A DNA stretch of 64,000 bases, taken from assembly GCF_012910955.1 (NCBI RefSeq), contig NZ_WTVQ01000016.1:44241-108240 (forward strand), read 5' to 3'. The notes under the pieces were generated by a model. It searched no databases. It was given only the letters and a program-made list of their open reading frames with translations, and was not told the origin of the DNA. The stretch's first letter is position 1. Every line of letters starts with the position of its first letter. The translations under genes and the position numbers were made by a program. This document shows positions 16,409-24,047 of the stretch, one piece after another. This stretch comes from Aromatoleum diolicum (GTDB lineage: Bacteria > Pseudomonadota > Gammaproteobacteria > Burkholderiales > Rhodocyclaceae).

Positions 16409-18076
16409 TCAGGCGTTGCAGGTGGCGCGGGCGAGTGCGGCGCGCACGCGGGCGGCGTCGAACGCGCGCCAGCGCGCGGCGACATGCTGGTCGGGCCGCA
16501 TCAGGTAGGTCGTGCCGGGTTTCAGATCGTAGCGTTCGCGGATGCGTCCGCGGCTGTCGATCAGGGTTTTCAGGCCGCCCGGCGCGCGACCGCGCTCCGC
16601 AATGACGATGACTTCGACCGGGACCGGCGCATCGGCCAGCGCGGCGAACGCGGCAGCGGTGGCTGCGTCGATGTCGACGGCGTCCGACATGCAGTACAGC
16701 AACTGAAAGCGGTTGCCGGCGACCTGCAGCAGCCAGTTCTCGCCACTCGCGGTCTCGACCGGCGCGTCGTCCATCGGCGCGCCGGGCACCATGTTGCCGG
16801 CAAAGACCTCGCTGTCCGGCGTGTTCAGCCGCGATTCGGTCAGGAAACTCGGCACCGACAGGCGTCCCGAATTGACCAGCGCGCGGGCGAACGGGTAGTC
16901 CTTCGCGAGCCCCAGCACGGCGTTGCGGAAAGTCTTGCTGGTGGCGCTCTTGGGTGTGATGAAGTCGGTCGAGCGCGTCGAGTTCATCAGGTTCTCGTCG
17001 GCGGCCGCCACGCGCTCTTCCGAATAGGTATCGAGCAGGGTCGCCGGCGCCTTGCCGTCCATCACCAGTTTCAGCTTCCACACCAGGTTGTCGGTGTCCT
17101 GGATGCCGGAGTTCGCGCCGCGCGCGCCGAAGGGCGACACCTGGTGCGCGGCGTCGCCGGTGAACAGCAGCCGGCCGTGGCGGAATTCGTGCATGCGGCG
17201 GCACTGGAAGGTGTAGACGCTGACCCATTCGAGCTCGAATTCGCGCTCGTCGCCGAGCATCGCCTTGATACGCGGAATCACCTTCTCAGGCTTCTTCTCC
17301 TCTTCCGGATCGACGTTCCAGCCAAGCTGGAAGTCGATGCGCCAGACGTTGTCGGCCTGGCGGTGCAGCAGCACCGACTGGTTCGGGTGGAAGGGCGGGT
17401 CGAACCAGAACCAGCGCTCGGTCGGGTAGTCCGCCTTCATCACCACGTCGGCGATCAGGAAGCGGTCCATGAATATCTTGCCTTCGATGTCCAGCCCCAT
17501 CATGTGGCGGATCGGGCTGCGCGCGCCATCCGCGACGATCAGCCAGTCGGTATCCAGCGAATAGGCGCCGTCGGGCGTTTCGACGCGCAGGCTGACGCGG
17601 TCGCCGTGATCGGTCACGGCGATCACGTTGTTCTTCCAGCGCAGGTCGATGTTGGGCAGCGACTGCCCGCGGCGCACGAGGTATTCCTCCAGGTAGTACT
17701 GCTGGAGGTTGATCATCCCCGGACGATGGTGGTCGGGCTCCGGACACAGATTGAAGTTGAACACCTCCTGCTCGCGGAAGAAGGTACGCCCGACGTTCCA
17801 CGACACGCCCTTCTGCACCATCTCCTCGGCGCAGCCCAGGCGGTCCATGATCTCCAGCGCGCGCTTCGCATAGCACACGCCGCGCGAGCCGATGCTGACG
17901 GTGTCGTCGTTGTCCAGCAGCACCACCGGCGTGCCCTGGATCGCCAGGTCGATCGCCGCCGCGACCCCGACCGGACCGGCGCCGACGATCACCACCGGAT
18001 AGCGCCCGTCGCGCTGCTCTGCCAGCTCCGGCGGACGCCGGTATTCGAACTTCGGATACTTGTACGTGCTCAGCAC
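16409..18076 (-). CDS. FAD-dependent aromatic-ring hydroxylase
   Basis: A 555-residue class A flavoprotein monooxygenase. It has the Rossmann dinucleotide motif VVIVGAGPVGVAAAIDLA (about 29-46), the DG fingerprint DWLIVADGARSPIR and the second FAD motif LLFTGDAAHQVSPFGARGANSGIQD. A C-terminal thioredoxin-like extension, as in MhpA/MobA-type enzymes, follows. It uses NAD(P)H and O2 to hydroxylate a phenolic substrate. It heads the DUF2783-VOC-FAH-MaiA genes, so it probably makes the diol that is then cleaved. 3-Hydroxybenzoate- or hydroxyphenyl-type substrates are plausible but not demonstrated. Confidence 0.87.
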   Translation of the reverse strand: MLSTYKYPKFEYRRPPELAEQRDGRYPVVIVGAGPVGVAAAIDLAIQGTPVVLLDNDDTVSIGSRGVCYAKRALEIMDRLGCAEEMVQKGVSWNVGRTFFREQEVFNFNLCPEPDHHRPGMINLQQYYLEEYLVRRGQSLPNIDLRWKNNVIAVTDHGDRVSLRVETPDGAYSLDTDWLIVADGARSPIRHMMGLDIEGKIFMDRFLIADVVMKADYPTERWFWFDPPFHPNQSVLLHRQADNVWRIDFQLGWNVDPEEEKKPEKVIPRIKAMLGDEREFELEWVSVYTFQCRRMHEFRHGRLLFTGDAAHQVSPFGARGANSGIQDTDNLVWKLKLVMDGKAPATLLDTYSEERVAAADENLMNSTRSTDFITPKSATSKTFRNAVLGLAKDYPFARALVNSGRLSVPSFLTESRLNTPDSEVFAGNMVPGAPMDDAPVETASGENWLLQVAGNRFQLLYCMSDAVDIDAATAAAFAALADAPVPVEVIVIAERGRAPGGLKTLIDSRGRIRERYDLKPGTTYLMRPDQHVAARWRAFDAARVRAALARATCNA

Positions 18077-18173
18077 GGTGTCTCCTCCTGTGTACCTGTC
18101 ATGCGCCGGCGCCGCCTTCTTGGGAGCGTGTCACCGGCGTTTCATCGCTGCGGAATCGGGGGGGGTACGGCGT

Positions 18174-19136
18174 TTACTCCTGCAAGGCGTGCCACATCTG
18201 CTGGTCGCGCTCGGCGGTCCAGATGCGCGGATCGCGGATGCCGGACGCCTCATCGTGCGCGCGCGTCACGTCGAACGGCAGGCAATGCTCGTAGATGAAC
18301 ACCTGGCCGAAATGCGGATCCATGTGCTTGCGCGTGTGCGCCATCGTCGCCTTCAGGTCCATGCCCTGCGCGACCGCCTCCTGCGCGCTGCGGTACAAGG
18401 TCGACACGAAGGCCTTGGTGTACGCGAGCCCCTCCTCCACCCGCTCGGGCGTCGTCAAGGCCGGACCGCGACCGGGCACCAGCTTGGCGGCGCCGAACTG
18501 CACCAGCCGGTCGAGCGTTGCCGGCCAGTCGGCCAGATACGCGTCGCCGGTGTAGCAGGCCGCGTCGAACTCGACCAGATCGCCCGAGAACAGCACGCCG
18601 TCCTGCGGCAGCCACACCACGGTGTCGCCCTTCGTATGGCCGCGGCCGCACTGCATGATCTTCACTTCGAGCTTGCCCAGCCACAGGCTCATCTCGCCGT
18701 GGAAGGTGATCGTCGGCCAGGTCAGCCCCGGCACGCTCTCGACCGCGTCGAACAGGCGCGGAAAGCGGCCGATCTCGGATTCCATGTCCTGCTGGCCGCG
18801 CTCGACGATCAGGTCGTAGGTGTCGCGACTGGCGATGATCTGCTCGAGGCCTTCGTCCTTGTAACCGGACGCGCCGAGCACGCGCACCGCGTGGTAATGC
18901 GTCAGCACCACGTACTTGATCGGCTTGTCGGTGATCTCGCGCACCTTCGCGACCACGCCCTGCGCCATCACCGGCGTCGCGGTCGCGTCGATGATCATCA
19001 CCGCGTCGTCGCCGACGATGATGCCGGTGTTGGGATCGCCCTCGGCGGTATAGGCATACGCATGCTCGGACAGCTTGTCGAAGCTGATCTGTTTTACTTC
19101 CAGATCGGCCTGCGACGCGAAAACCTTGGTGTTCAT
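18174..19136 (-). CDS. MBL-fold metallo-hydrolase with altered HxHxDH motif
   Basis: A 320-residue metallo-beta-lactamase-fold protein, first gene of the aromatic operon. The metal motif reads THYHAVRVLGA, so the usual second half (D-H) is replaced by V-R. Downstream elements are CGRGHTKGDTVVW (His) and LFSGDLVEF (bridging Asp). With fewer ligands it may bind one metal or use a different substrate class. The start at 19136 has AAGGAGT upstream on the coding strand, 6-7 nt before the ATG. It might be a thioesterase or lactonase for the pathway, but there is no direct evidence. Confidence 0.78.
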   Translation of the reverse strand: MNTKVFASQADLEVKQISFDKLSEHAYAYTAEGDPNTGIIVGDDAVMIIDATATPVMAQGVVAKVREITDKPIKYVVLTHYHAVRVLGASGYKDEGLEQIIASRDTYDLIVERGQQDMESEIGRFPRLFDAVESVPGLTWPTITFHGEMSLWLGKLEVKIMQCGRGHTKGDTVVWLPQDGVLFSGDLVEFDAACYTGDAYLADWPATLDRLVQFGAAKLVPGRGPALTTPERVEEGLAYTKAFVSTLYRSAQEAVAQGMDLKATMAHTRKHMDPHFGQVFIYEHCLPFDVTRAHDEASGIRDPRIWTAERDQQMWHALQE

Positions 19137-19166
19137 GGATGACTCCTTGCTGAAGCGCGGTGGATG

Positions 19167-19199
19167 CAAATCATCGTAGCCGACGATTTGTTAATCGTC
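19167..19199. promoter_or_regulatory. Overlapping dyads, candidate IclR operator
   Basis: Between the divergent MBL gene and iclR-like gene lie a perfect dyad GACGATT-TGTT-AATCGTC (19182-19199) and an overlapping 10-bp dyad CAAATCATCG-TAGC-CGACGATTTG (19167-19190) with one mismatch. Overlapping palindromes in a 143-bp divergent region are what an autoregulating IclR-type activator or repressor would need. Confidence 0.5.
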
Positions 19200-19279
19200 A
19201 ATCGATTTGCTATGGTTGAATTCAACGCGCAAAATGCACGCCGAACCGTACCTGCTAAGATTCGCGCCCTACGGGAGAT

Positions 19280-20101
19280 ATGACCTTGAACAACGAGCAC
19301 AGTGCGGAGCGCAACGCCGAACGCGTCGGCGACCGCCGCGGCATCCAGTCGATCGAAGTCGGCGGCACCCTGCTGCAGGCGCTGGTGCGCCACGGTGCCC
19401 CGATGATCCTCAAGGATCTCGCGCGCGACGCCGGCATGCCGCCCGCCAAGGCCCACCCCTACCTCGTGAGCTTCGGCAAGCTCGGCCTGATCGAACAGGA
19501 TCCCCTCACCGGCCGCTACGGCCTCGGTGCCTTCTCGCTGCAGATGGGCCTGTCGGCGCTGCACGGCCTCAACCCGCTGCGCGTCGCCACGCCGGAAGCG
19601 GCGAAGCTCTCGGACGAGATCCAGCAAAACGTCGCCGTCGCGGTATGGGGCAACCAGGGGCCGACCATCGTCAGCATCGAGGAATGCAGCCGCCAGGTGC
19701 ATGTGAACATGCGCGTCGGCACGGTGATGAACCTGCTCAACTCCGCCACCGGCCGCGTCTTCGCGGCGTTTCTTCCGGCACGCATGACCGCTGCCATGCT
19801 CGACGACGAACTCGCCCAGCTCGCCACCGCGCCGCCGGCGTTGCGGCTGTCGAAGCCGCAACTCGAAGCCGAGCTCGACGAGGTCCGCCGCCAGCGCCTC
19901 GCCCGCGCTGCCGGCAAGCCGATCCCCGGCATCAACGCCTTCTGTGCCCCCGTCTTCGACCACAACGGCCACCTTGCGCTGGCGATTACCGCGATGGGCC
20001 CCGCCGGCAGCTTCGACCCCGCGTGGGACGGCCCGCTGGCGAAGAAGCTGCGCGCCTGCGCCGAAGCGATTTCGGCACGCCTGGGGAATACCGGGACTTA
20101 A
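19280..20101 (+). CDS. IclR-family transcriptional regulator
   Basis: A 273-residue regulator. An N-terminal winged helix-turn-helix (about 22-85: GIQSIEVGGTLLQALVRHGAPMILKDLARDAGMPPAKAHPYLVSF) is followed by a ligand-binding IclR domain (GLSALHGLNPLRVATPEAAKLS to the end). It is divergent from the aromatic-degradation operon, with dyads between them, so it almost certainly controls that operon in response to a pathway intermediate (inference). It converges on the UbiA-fusion gene with a 48 bp gap. Confidence 0.9.
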   Translation: MTLNNEHSAERNAERVGDRRGIQSIEVGGTLLQALVRHGAPMILKDLARDAGMPPAKAHPYLVSFGKLGLIEQDPLTGRYGLGAFSLQMGLSALHGLNPLRVATPEAAKLSDEIQQNVAVAVWGNQGPTIVSIEECSRQVHVNMRVGTVMNLLNSATGRVFAAFLPARMTAAMLDDELAQLATAPPALRLSKPQLEAELDEVRRQRLARAAGKPIPGINAFCAPVFDHNGHLALAITAMGPAGSFDPAWDGPLAKKLRACAEAISARLGNTGT

Positions 20102-20149
20102 GGACGGCAGGCGCTCTCTTTCCGCGGGCAGCAACGCGTGTCACCGGTC

Positions 20150-21673
20150 CTACCATCCCGCCAGCCTGAACAGCGGGATGAGCCCGAACCACAACACATA
20201 GGTCAGTGACGCCACCATCAGCCCGTCGATACGGCCGGGTGGACTTCCCGCTTCAATGCGCTTGTGCAACAGCCACGTCAGCAGGGCCGCGTGGGGGATG
20301 ACTACATAAGCGATGCCCGCAAAGGCGCCATCCGCCAGATTCATGACCTGCCATATCAGTGCCGCGCCGGCCGCCAGCACCGTGAGGCTGAGCGCCAGCA
20401 TCAATGCGCCGCGTTGCCCCAGACGGACCACCAGGGTGCGTTTGGAAGCCGCGGCATCCGCTTCCAGATCCGGGATGCCGGAAAGGGTGATCGACGGCAG
20501 GATCGCCAGCAGAAGAGGCACGCTCAGCAGCCATGGCAGCGAGTCGTTCCAGGCACCTCCCAGAAGCACGTAACCGCACAGGATCACGCCGATACTATGG
20601 GTGACCGCCACATCCAGTTCGCCCAGCCCGCGATAGCAGAGTTTGAGTGGAGGCGCGGTGTAGCCCATGGCCAGAATCGCCATCGTGCCCATCACCAGTG
20701 CAACCGCTGACGGATTTGCCGGTGTCATGAACAGGAGCAGCACCGCGGCCGGAAGGGATGCCGCCAGCGCCACCGCGATGCCGACTCTGAGCTCGATCGG
20801 ACTGAGCAAGCCTTCCACCAGTACCCGGGAGCCGCCGGTGAATGTACTGAAGAAGCGGTTGTTCCGGTCGCTCTCGAAATCCACGACTTCGTTGATCAGT
20901 ACGGTGGCGACCTCCACCAGGAACAGGCAGAGATAGCCGAGCCAGAACAGCGGATTGCCGAATACGCCGTCGACGGGAGAAGCGGCCAGGGCGCCCGCGG
21001 TGTAGGCCAACCAGGTCATGGGATAGAACTGCAGCCGCATGCCTTTGAGCCAGGCGCCGGCCTTGTGCCGAAGCTGTTCCCCCGGAGTGATCCGGCCCCG
21101 TTCCAGGCATCGCCCCTGACGACGGGCTTGTTCCAGCCATTGCTGCCGCTGGTGCAGGCTGGAGTCCTTGACCGGGCCGCAGACCAGCGCACGCACGGGG
21201 CGGATGCCGCAGAAACCCAGCGTCGCCCGCGCCATCGCATTCCTGCCCGGTTGTCGGTACACAAGACGGTGGACCAGGGGCGGCGTATCCATGGTGGTAA
21301 TCAGTTGTGCGGATCGCCCGTCGAGCAGCCCCTGATATCCGGTTCCACCTTCGCAGGTCGTGAACGCGAAATCCGGCGTCAGTACACGGTCCAGAAATCC
21401 CTTGAGCAGCGCCGGCATGGTTCCCCACCAGGTGGGATAGACGAACACCAGATGCTCGGCCCAAAGGATCAGTTCGCGGGCTTTGAGGATATCGTCTTCA
21501 AAGGTCTGTTGATTGGGAGAGACGGTGCGAACCTGGGGGTCGAAATCCAGCGTCGCCAGATCCAGTTGGCGTACCTCGACGCCTGCTTCACTGGCGCCTT
21601 TGCCGTAGGCGTTCGCCAGTGCCCCGCAAAGGCTATCGGTGCGCGGATGCCCGAGAATGATGAGTACGTTCAT
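20150..21673 (-). CDS. Flavodoxin-fold quinone reductase fused to UbiA-type prenyltransferase
   Basis: A 507-residue two-domain protein. Residues 1 to about 190 form an NQO/MdaB-like flavodoxin-fold domain (ILGHPRTDSLCGALANAY, FVYPTWWGTMPALLKGFLDRV, the FMN/FAD-binding region). Residues about 205-507 are a membrane UbiA prenyltransferase with both Asp-rich motifs: N261-x3-D265-x3-D269 and D402-x3-D406 followed by KRTL. UbiA enzymes attach prenyl chains to aromatic acceptors. Joining a quinone reductase to one suggests a step in which the quinone is reduced before, or the product after, prenylation (inference). There is no frameshift or stop between the domains. It follows the catalase-like lipoprotein gene by 27 bp. 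Confidence 0.85.
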   Translation of the reverse strand: MNVLIILGHPRTDSLCGALANAYGKGASEAGVEVRQLDLATLDFDPQVRTVSPNQQTFEDDILKARELILWAEHLVFVYPTWWGTMPALLKGFLDRVLTPDFAFTTCEGGTGYQGLLDGRSAQLITTMDTPPLVHRLVYRQPGRNAMARATLGFCGIRPVRALVCGPVKDSSLHQRQQWLEQARRQGRCLERGRITPGEQLRHKAGAWLKGMRLQFYPMTWLAYTAGALAASPVDGVFGNPLFWLGYLCLFLVEVATVLINEVVDFESDRNNRFFSTFTGGSRVLVEGLLSPIELRVGIAVALAASLPAAVLLLFMTPANPSAVALVMGTMAILAMGYTAPPLKLCYRGLGELDVAVTHSIGVILCGYVLLGGAWNDSLPWLLSVPLLLAILPSITLSGIPDLEADAAASKRTLVVRLGQRGALMLALSLTVLAAGAALIWQVMNLADGAFAGIAYVVIPHAALLTWLLHKRIEAGSPPGRIDGLMVASLTYVLWFGLIPLFRLAGW

Positions 21674-21700
21674 AAACCGCCCTCTCGGCGCGCCGCCAGG

Positions 21701-22684
21701 TCATTTCCTGGCCATGTTGTGCTGGAAGTAGAGCTTTTCATCGCCGTAGTGCGAGGAGACGACCGGCGCAGCCAGAACCAGTTCGCCCAGAAGCCTGGCG
21801 CGCTCCGCCGGATCGCCCTCGGCCAGCGTATAGAGCTCGTACACCGCTTGCCCGACCGGCAGCCCGGCCAGCTTGAGGCGGAAGTCGTCCTCGGCATCGG
21901 CGTCCTGCATTAGCGCGCGGGACGACGCGGTGGGCTTCACGAGCAGCTGGTACGGCGTTTTGGGGGCGGCGACACGCGCGCCGTCCGGCAGCGTTCCGGC
22001 GAGGTGTTCCAGCGTCAGCCGGCCCGGGTCGGGGTCGCTGGCGCCAAACTGCACGGCGCTGCGTTCGAATGCGCTGGCCAGCAGGCGCTTCGCGAAGGCA
22101 TTGGCAGGGGGCAGGATGTTGCTGAAAGTCCGGGCAAAGAAGTTGTGGCCGGCCTGGTCGTCAATCGAATGCATCAGATGCAGATTGAGCGAGGGCCGAT
22201 CGCCGCCGATGAAGACCTTCAGGGCCAGCGCCGGGATCGAGGTGTCGATCGCCGGCTTGCTGGCCAGAGAAAAACGCCCGATCACACATTCCGCGCCGCT
22301 CTGGAAAATGCCGGTATAGCCGCCTGCCGCCCCGGGGCTGATCACCAGGCGCAAGCGCGCCTCCGCGCCGAAAGCATGAATCAGCTTGCGGCGGCCCTCT
22401 TCCAGTTCATCCCCCTCCACCGTCAATGCCTTGACCGAAAAACGGGTCGTTAGCAGCTTCAGTACATCGAAAATCCCCGGGGTGGTCAGCGGCGGCAGTT
22501 GGTCGTAGCGGGACGGAATAATCCTGTCGTGCCACATCGAATCCGCCTTCTGGCACGCAGTGCGCGGGGGGGCCACGGGATTCGGCGCGTGCGCAACCGG
22601 ACCTGCGCTCTGGCAGCCGCTGGCCGTGATGGCCAACAGGCAGATCAGGCGCGGAAGCATCTTGTTCTTGTGCCCTTGCATCAT
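21701..22684 (-). CDS. Catalase-superfamily-like lipoprotein
   Basis: A 327-residue protein with an N-terminal lipoprotein signal (LPRLICLLAITASGC, lipid-attachment Cys near residue 24). The body has catalase-fold-like blocks: GIFQSGAECVIGRFSLASK, ALALKVFIGGDRPSLNLHLM, FFARTFSNILPP and terminal GDEKLYFQHNMA. Canonical catalase heme residues (distal His-Asn pair, RxxxY proximal Tyr) are not apparent, so it may not bind heme conventionally. ATG at 22684 or at 22660 are both possible starts. It is probably co-transcribed with the flavodoxin-UbiA fusion. The role is unknown; handling of lipid or quinone hydroperoxides is a guess. Confidence 0.6.
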   Translation of the reverse strand: MMQGHKNKMLPRLICLLAITASGCQSAGPVAHAPNPVAPPRTACQKADSMWHDRIIPSRYDQLPPLTTPGIFDVLKLLTTRFSVKALTVEGDELEEGRRKLIHAFGAEARLRLVISPGAAGGYTGIFQSGAECVIGRFSLASKPAIDTSIPALALKVFIGGDRPSLNLHLMHSIDDQAGHNFFARTFSNILPPANAFAKRLLASAFERSAVQFGASDPDPGRLTLEHLAGTLPDGARVAAPKTPYQLLVKPTASSRALMQDADAEDDFRLKLAGLPVGQAVYELYTLAEGDPAERARLLGELVLAAPVVSSHYGDEKLYFQHNMARK

Positions 22685-22916
22685 TGGCCCTGCCGTTGAT
22701 CGAAACCGAGGTGTGGTTCGGGGTTGGCGTGACTGACGTCGTCAAGCAAATACGCTGCTGCGAGCTTGCGCGTGGTGCGCGCCGCGCATCTGTGCGATGC
22801 CGCACAGAAACGACCATCACCGCAATGCGTCCAGCCGGCAGTTTCGATTCGCGACAAGTTCTTTGTCATTCAAAGATGCGCTCGGTATGATCGTGCGGCC
22901 CTGCCACGGAGGCCGC

Positions 22917-23900
22917 ATGAACCGCACCGAACGGCTCTACCGCATCGACCAGCTCATCAGCGAGCGCCGCGTCGTCAGCCGCCGCGAACTGCTCGACGCC
23001 CTCGAAGTCTCCCCCGCCACCCTCAAGCGCGACCTCGAATACCTGCGCAACCGCCTCAACGCCCCGATCACCTGGTGCCGCGACACCGGTGGCTACCGCT
23101 TCGACAAGTGCGAAAGCATCGGCGCCCAATACGAACTGCCCGGCCTGTGGTTCTCCGACAAGGAGATCCACGCGCTCCTCACCATGCAGCACCTGCTCGC
23201 CAACCTCGACCCCGGCGGCATCCTCGCGCCGCACGTGCAGCCGCTGATCGCGCGCCTCAACGCCCTGCTCGGCACCGCCGCAGACACCGCCGACGAAATC
23301 CGCCGCCGCGTCCTCATCGTCGGCATCGGCAAGCGCAGCATGAAACTCGCGCACTTCGAGAACATCGGCTCCGCGCTGCTGCGACGCAAACGCCTCGCGA
23401 TCCGCTACTACGCCCGCGGGCGGGACGAGGAAAGCGAACGCGAAATTTCTCCGCAGCGCCTCGTCCATTACCGCGAGAACTGGTACCTCGACGCCTGGTG
23501 CCACCTGCGCGGCGCCCTGCGCAACTTCGCCGTCGACAGCATCCGCAAGGTTGAACTCCTCGAACACCCCGCCAAGGACGTTCCCAGCCAAACCCTCGAC
23601 ACCGTCCTCGGCCCCGGCTACGGCATCTTCGGCGGCACCACGCTGCAGTGGGCGAAGCTACGCTTCAGCCCCGAACGCGCAAGGTGGGTCGCGACCGAGC
23701 ATTGGCACCCGAAGCAGAAAAGCGCCTTCGACGCGGACGGCAGCTACGTGCTGGAAGTGCCGTATGCCGATCACCGGGAATTGATGATGGATATCCTGAA
23801 GCACGGGACGCATTGCGAGGTGCTGGGGCCGGAGGGGTTGCGGCGGGTGCTGAGGGAGGAAGTATCGGAGATGATGAAGAGATATGATGCAAGAAAATAA
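22917..23900 (+). CDS. WYL-domain transcriptional regulator upstream of cas genes
   Basis: A 327-residue regulator: an N-terminal helix-turn-helix of DeoR/HTH_11 type (NRTERLYRIDQLISERRVVSRRELLDALEVSPATLKRDLEYL, residues 2-43) and a central WYL domain (about 140-215, with ENWYLDAWCHLRGALRNFAVDSI) plus a WCX-like C-terminus. WYL domains sense ligands, and WYL regulators are often encoded beside CRISPR-cas loci and control them. It lies 147 bp upstream of cas3 on the same strand, so it is the likely regulator of this system (inference). The start at 22917 (MNRTERLYR) is chosen because the HTH begins there; the frame is open further upstream. Confidence 0.9.
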   Translation: MNRTERLYRIDQLISERRVVSRRELLDALEVSPATLKRDLEYLRNRLNAPITWCRDTGGYRFDKCESIGAQYELPGLWFSDKEIHALLTMQHLLANLDPGGILAPHVQPLIARLNALLGTAADTADEIRRRVLIVGIGKRSMKLAHFENIGSALLRRKRLAIRYYARGRDEESEREISPQRLVHYRENWYLDAWCHLRGALRNFAVDSIRKVELLEHPAKDVPSQTLDTVLGPGYGIFGGTTLQWAKLRFSPERARWVATEHWHPKQKSAFDADGSYVLEVPYADHRELMMDILKHGTHCEVLGPEGLRRVLREEVSEMMKRYDARK

Positions 23901-24047
23901 CGAGTAGCTCACCTGGTGAGCCCGGCACTTCGGAGAATGGCTAAATCGATTCATCACGGTGCAGGAAACGAACAAACCTATGCTCCTGGCTAGCCCGCAG
24001 AATTGGAATCCGATCCGGAATGCTTCCCAGCTCGAAGGAAATGCAAG
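23901..24047 (+). promoter_or_regulatory. WYL-cas3 intergenic region with palindrome
   Basis: The gap before cas3 contains a perfect dyad GCTCACC-T-GGTGAGC at 23907-23921, 6 nt after the WYL stop codon. It lacks a T-tract, so it could be an operator for the WYL protein or part of a terminator. AAGGAA at about 24035-24040 is the ribosome-binding site for the cas3 ATG at 24048. No clear -35/-10 pair was found. Confidence 0.45.

Noticed and set aside
16484..18298. Plus-strand 604-codon frame opposite the FAD hydroxylase
   Set aside because: It is antisense to a gene with all flavoprotein motifs, and its composition is typical of a GC-rich shadow frame.
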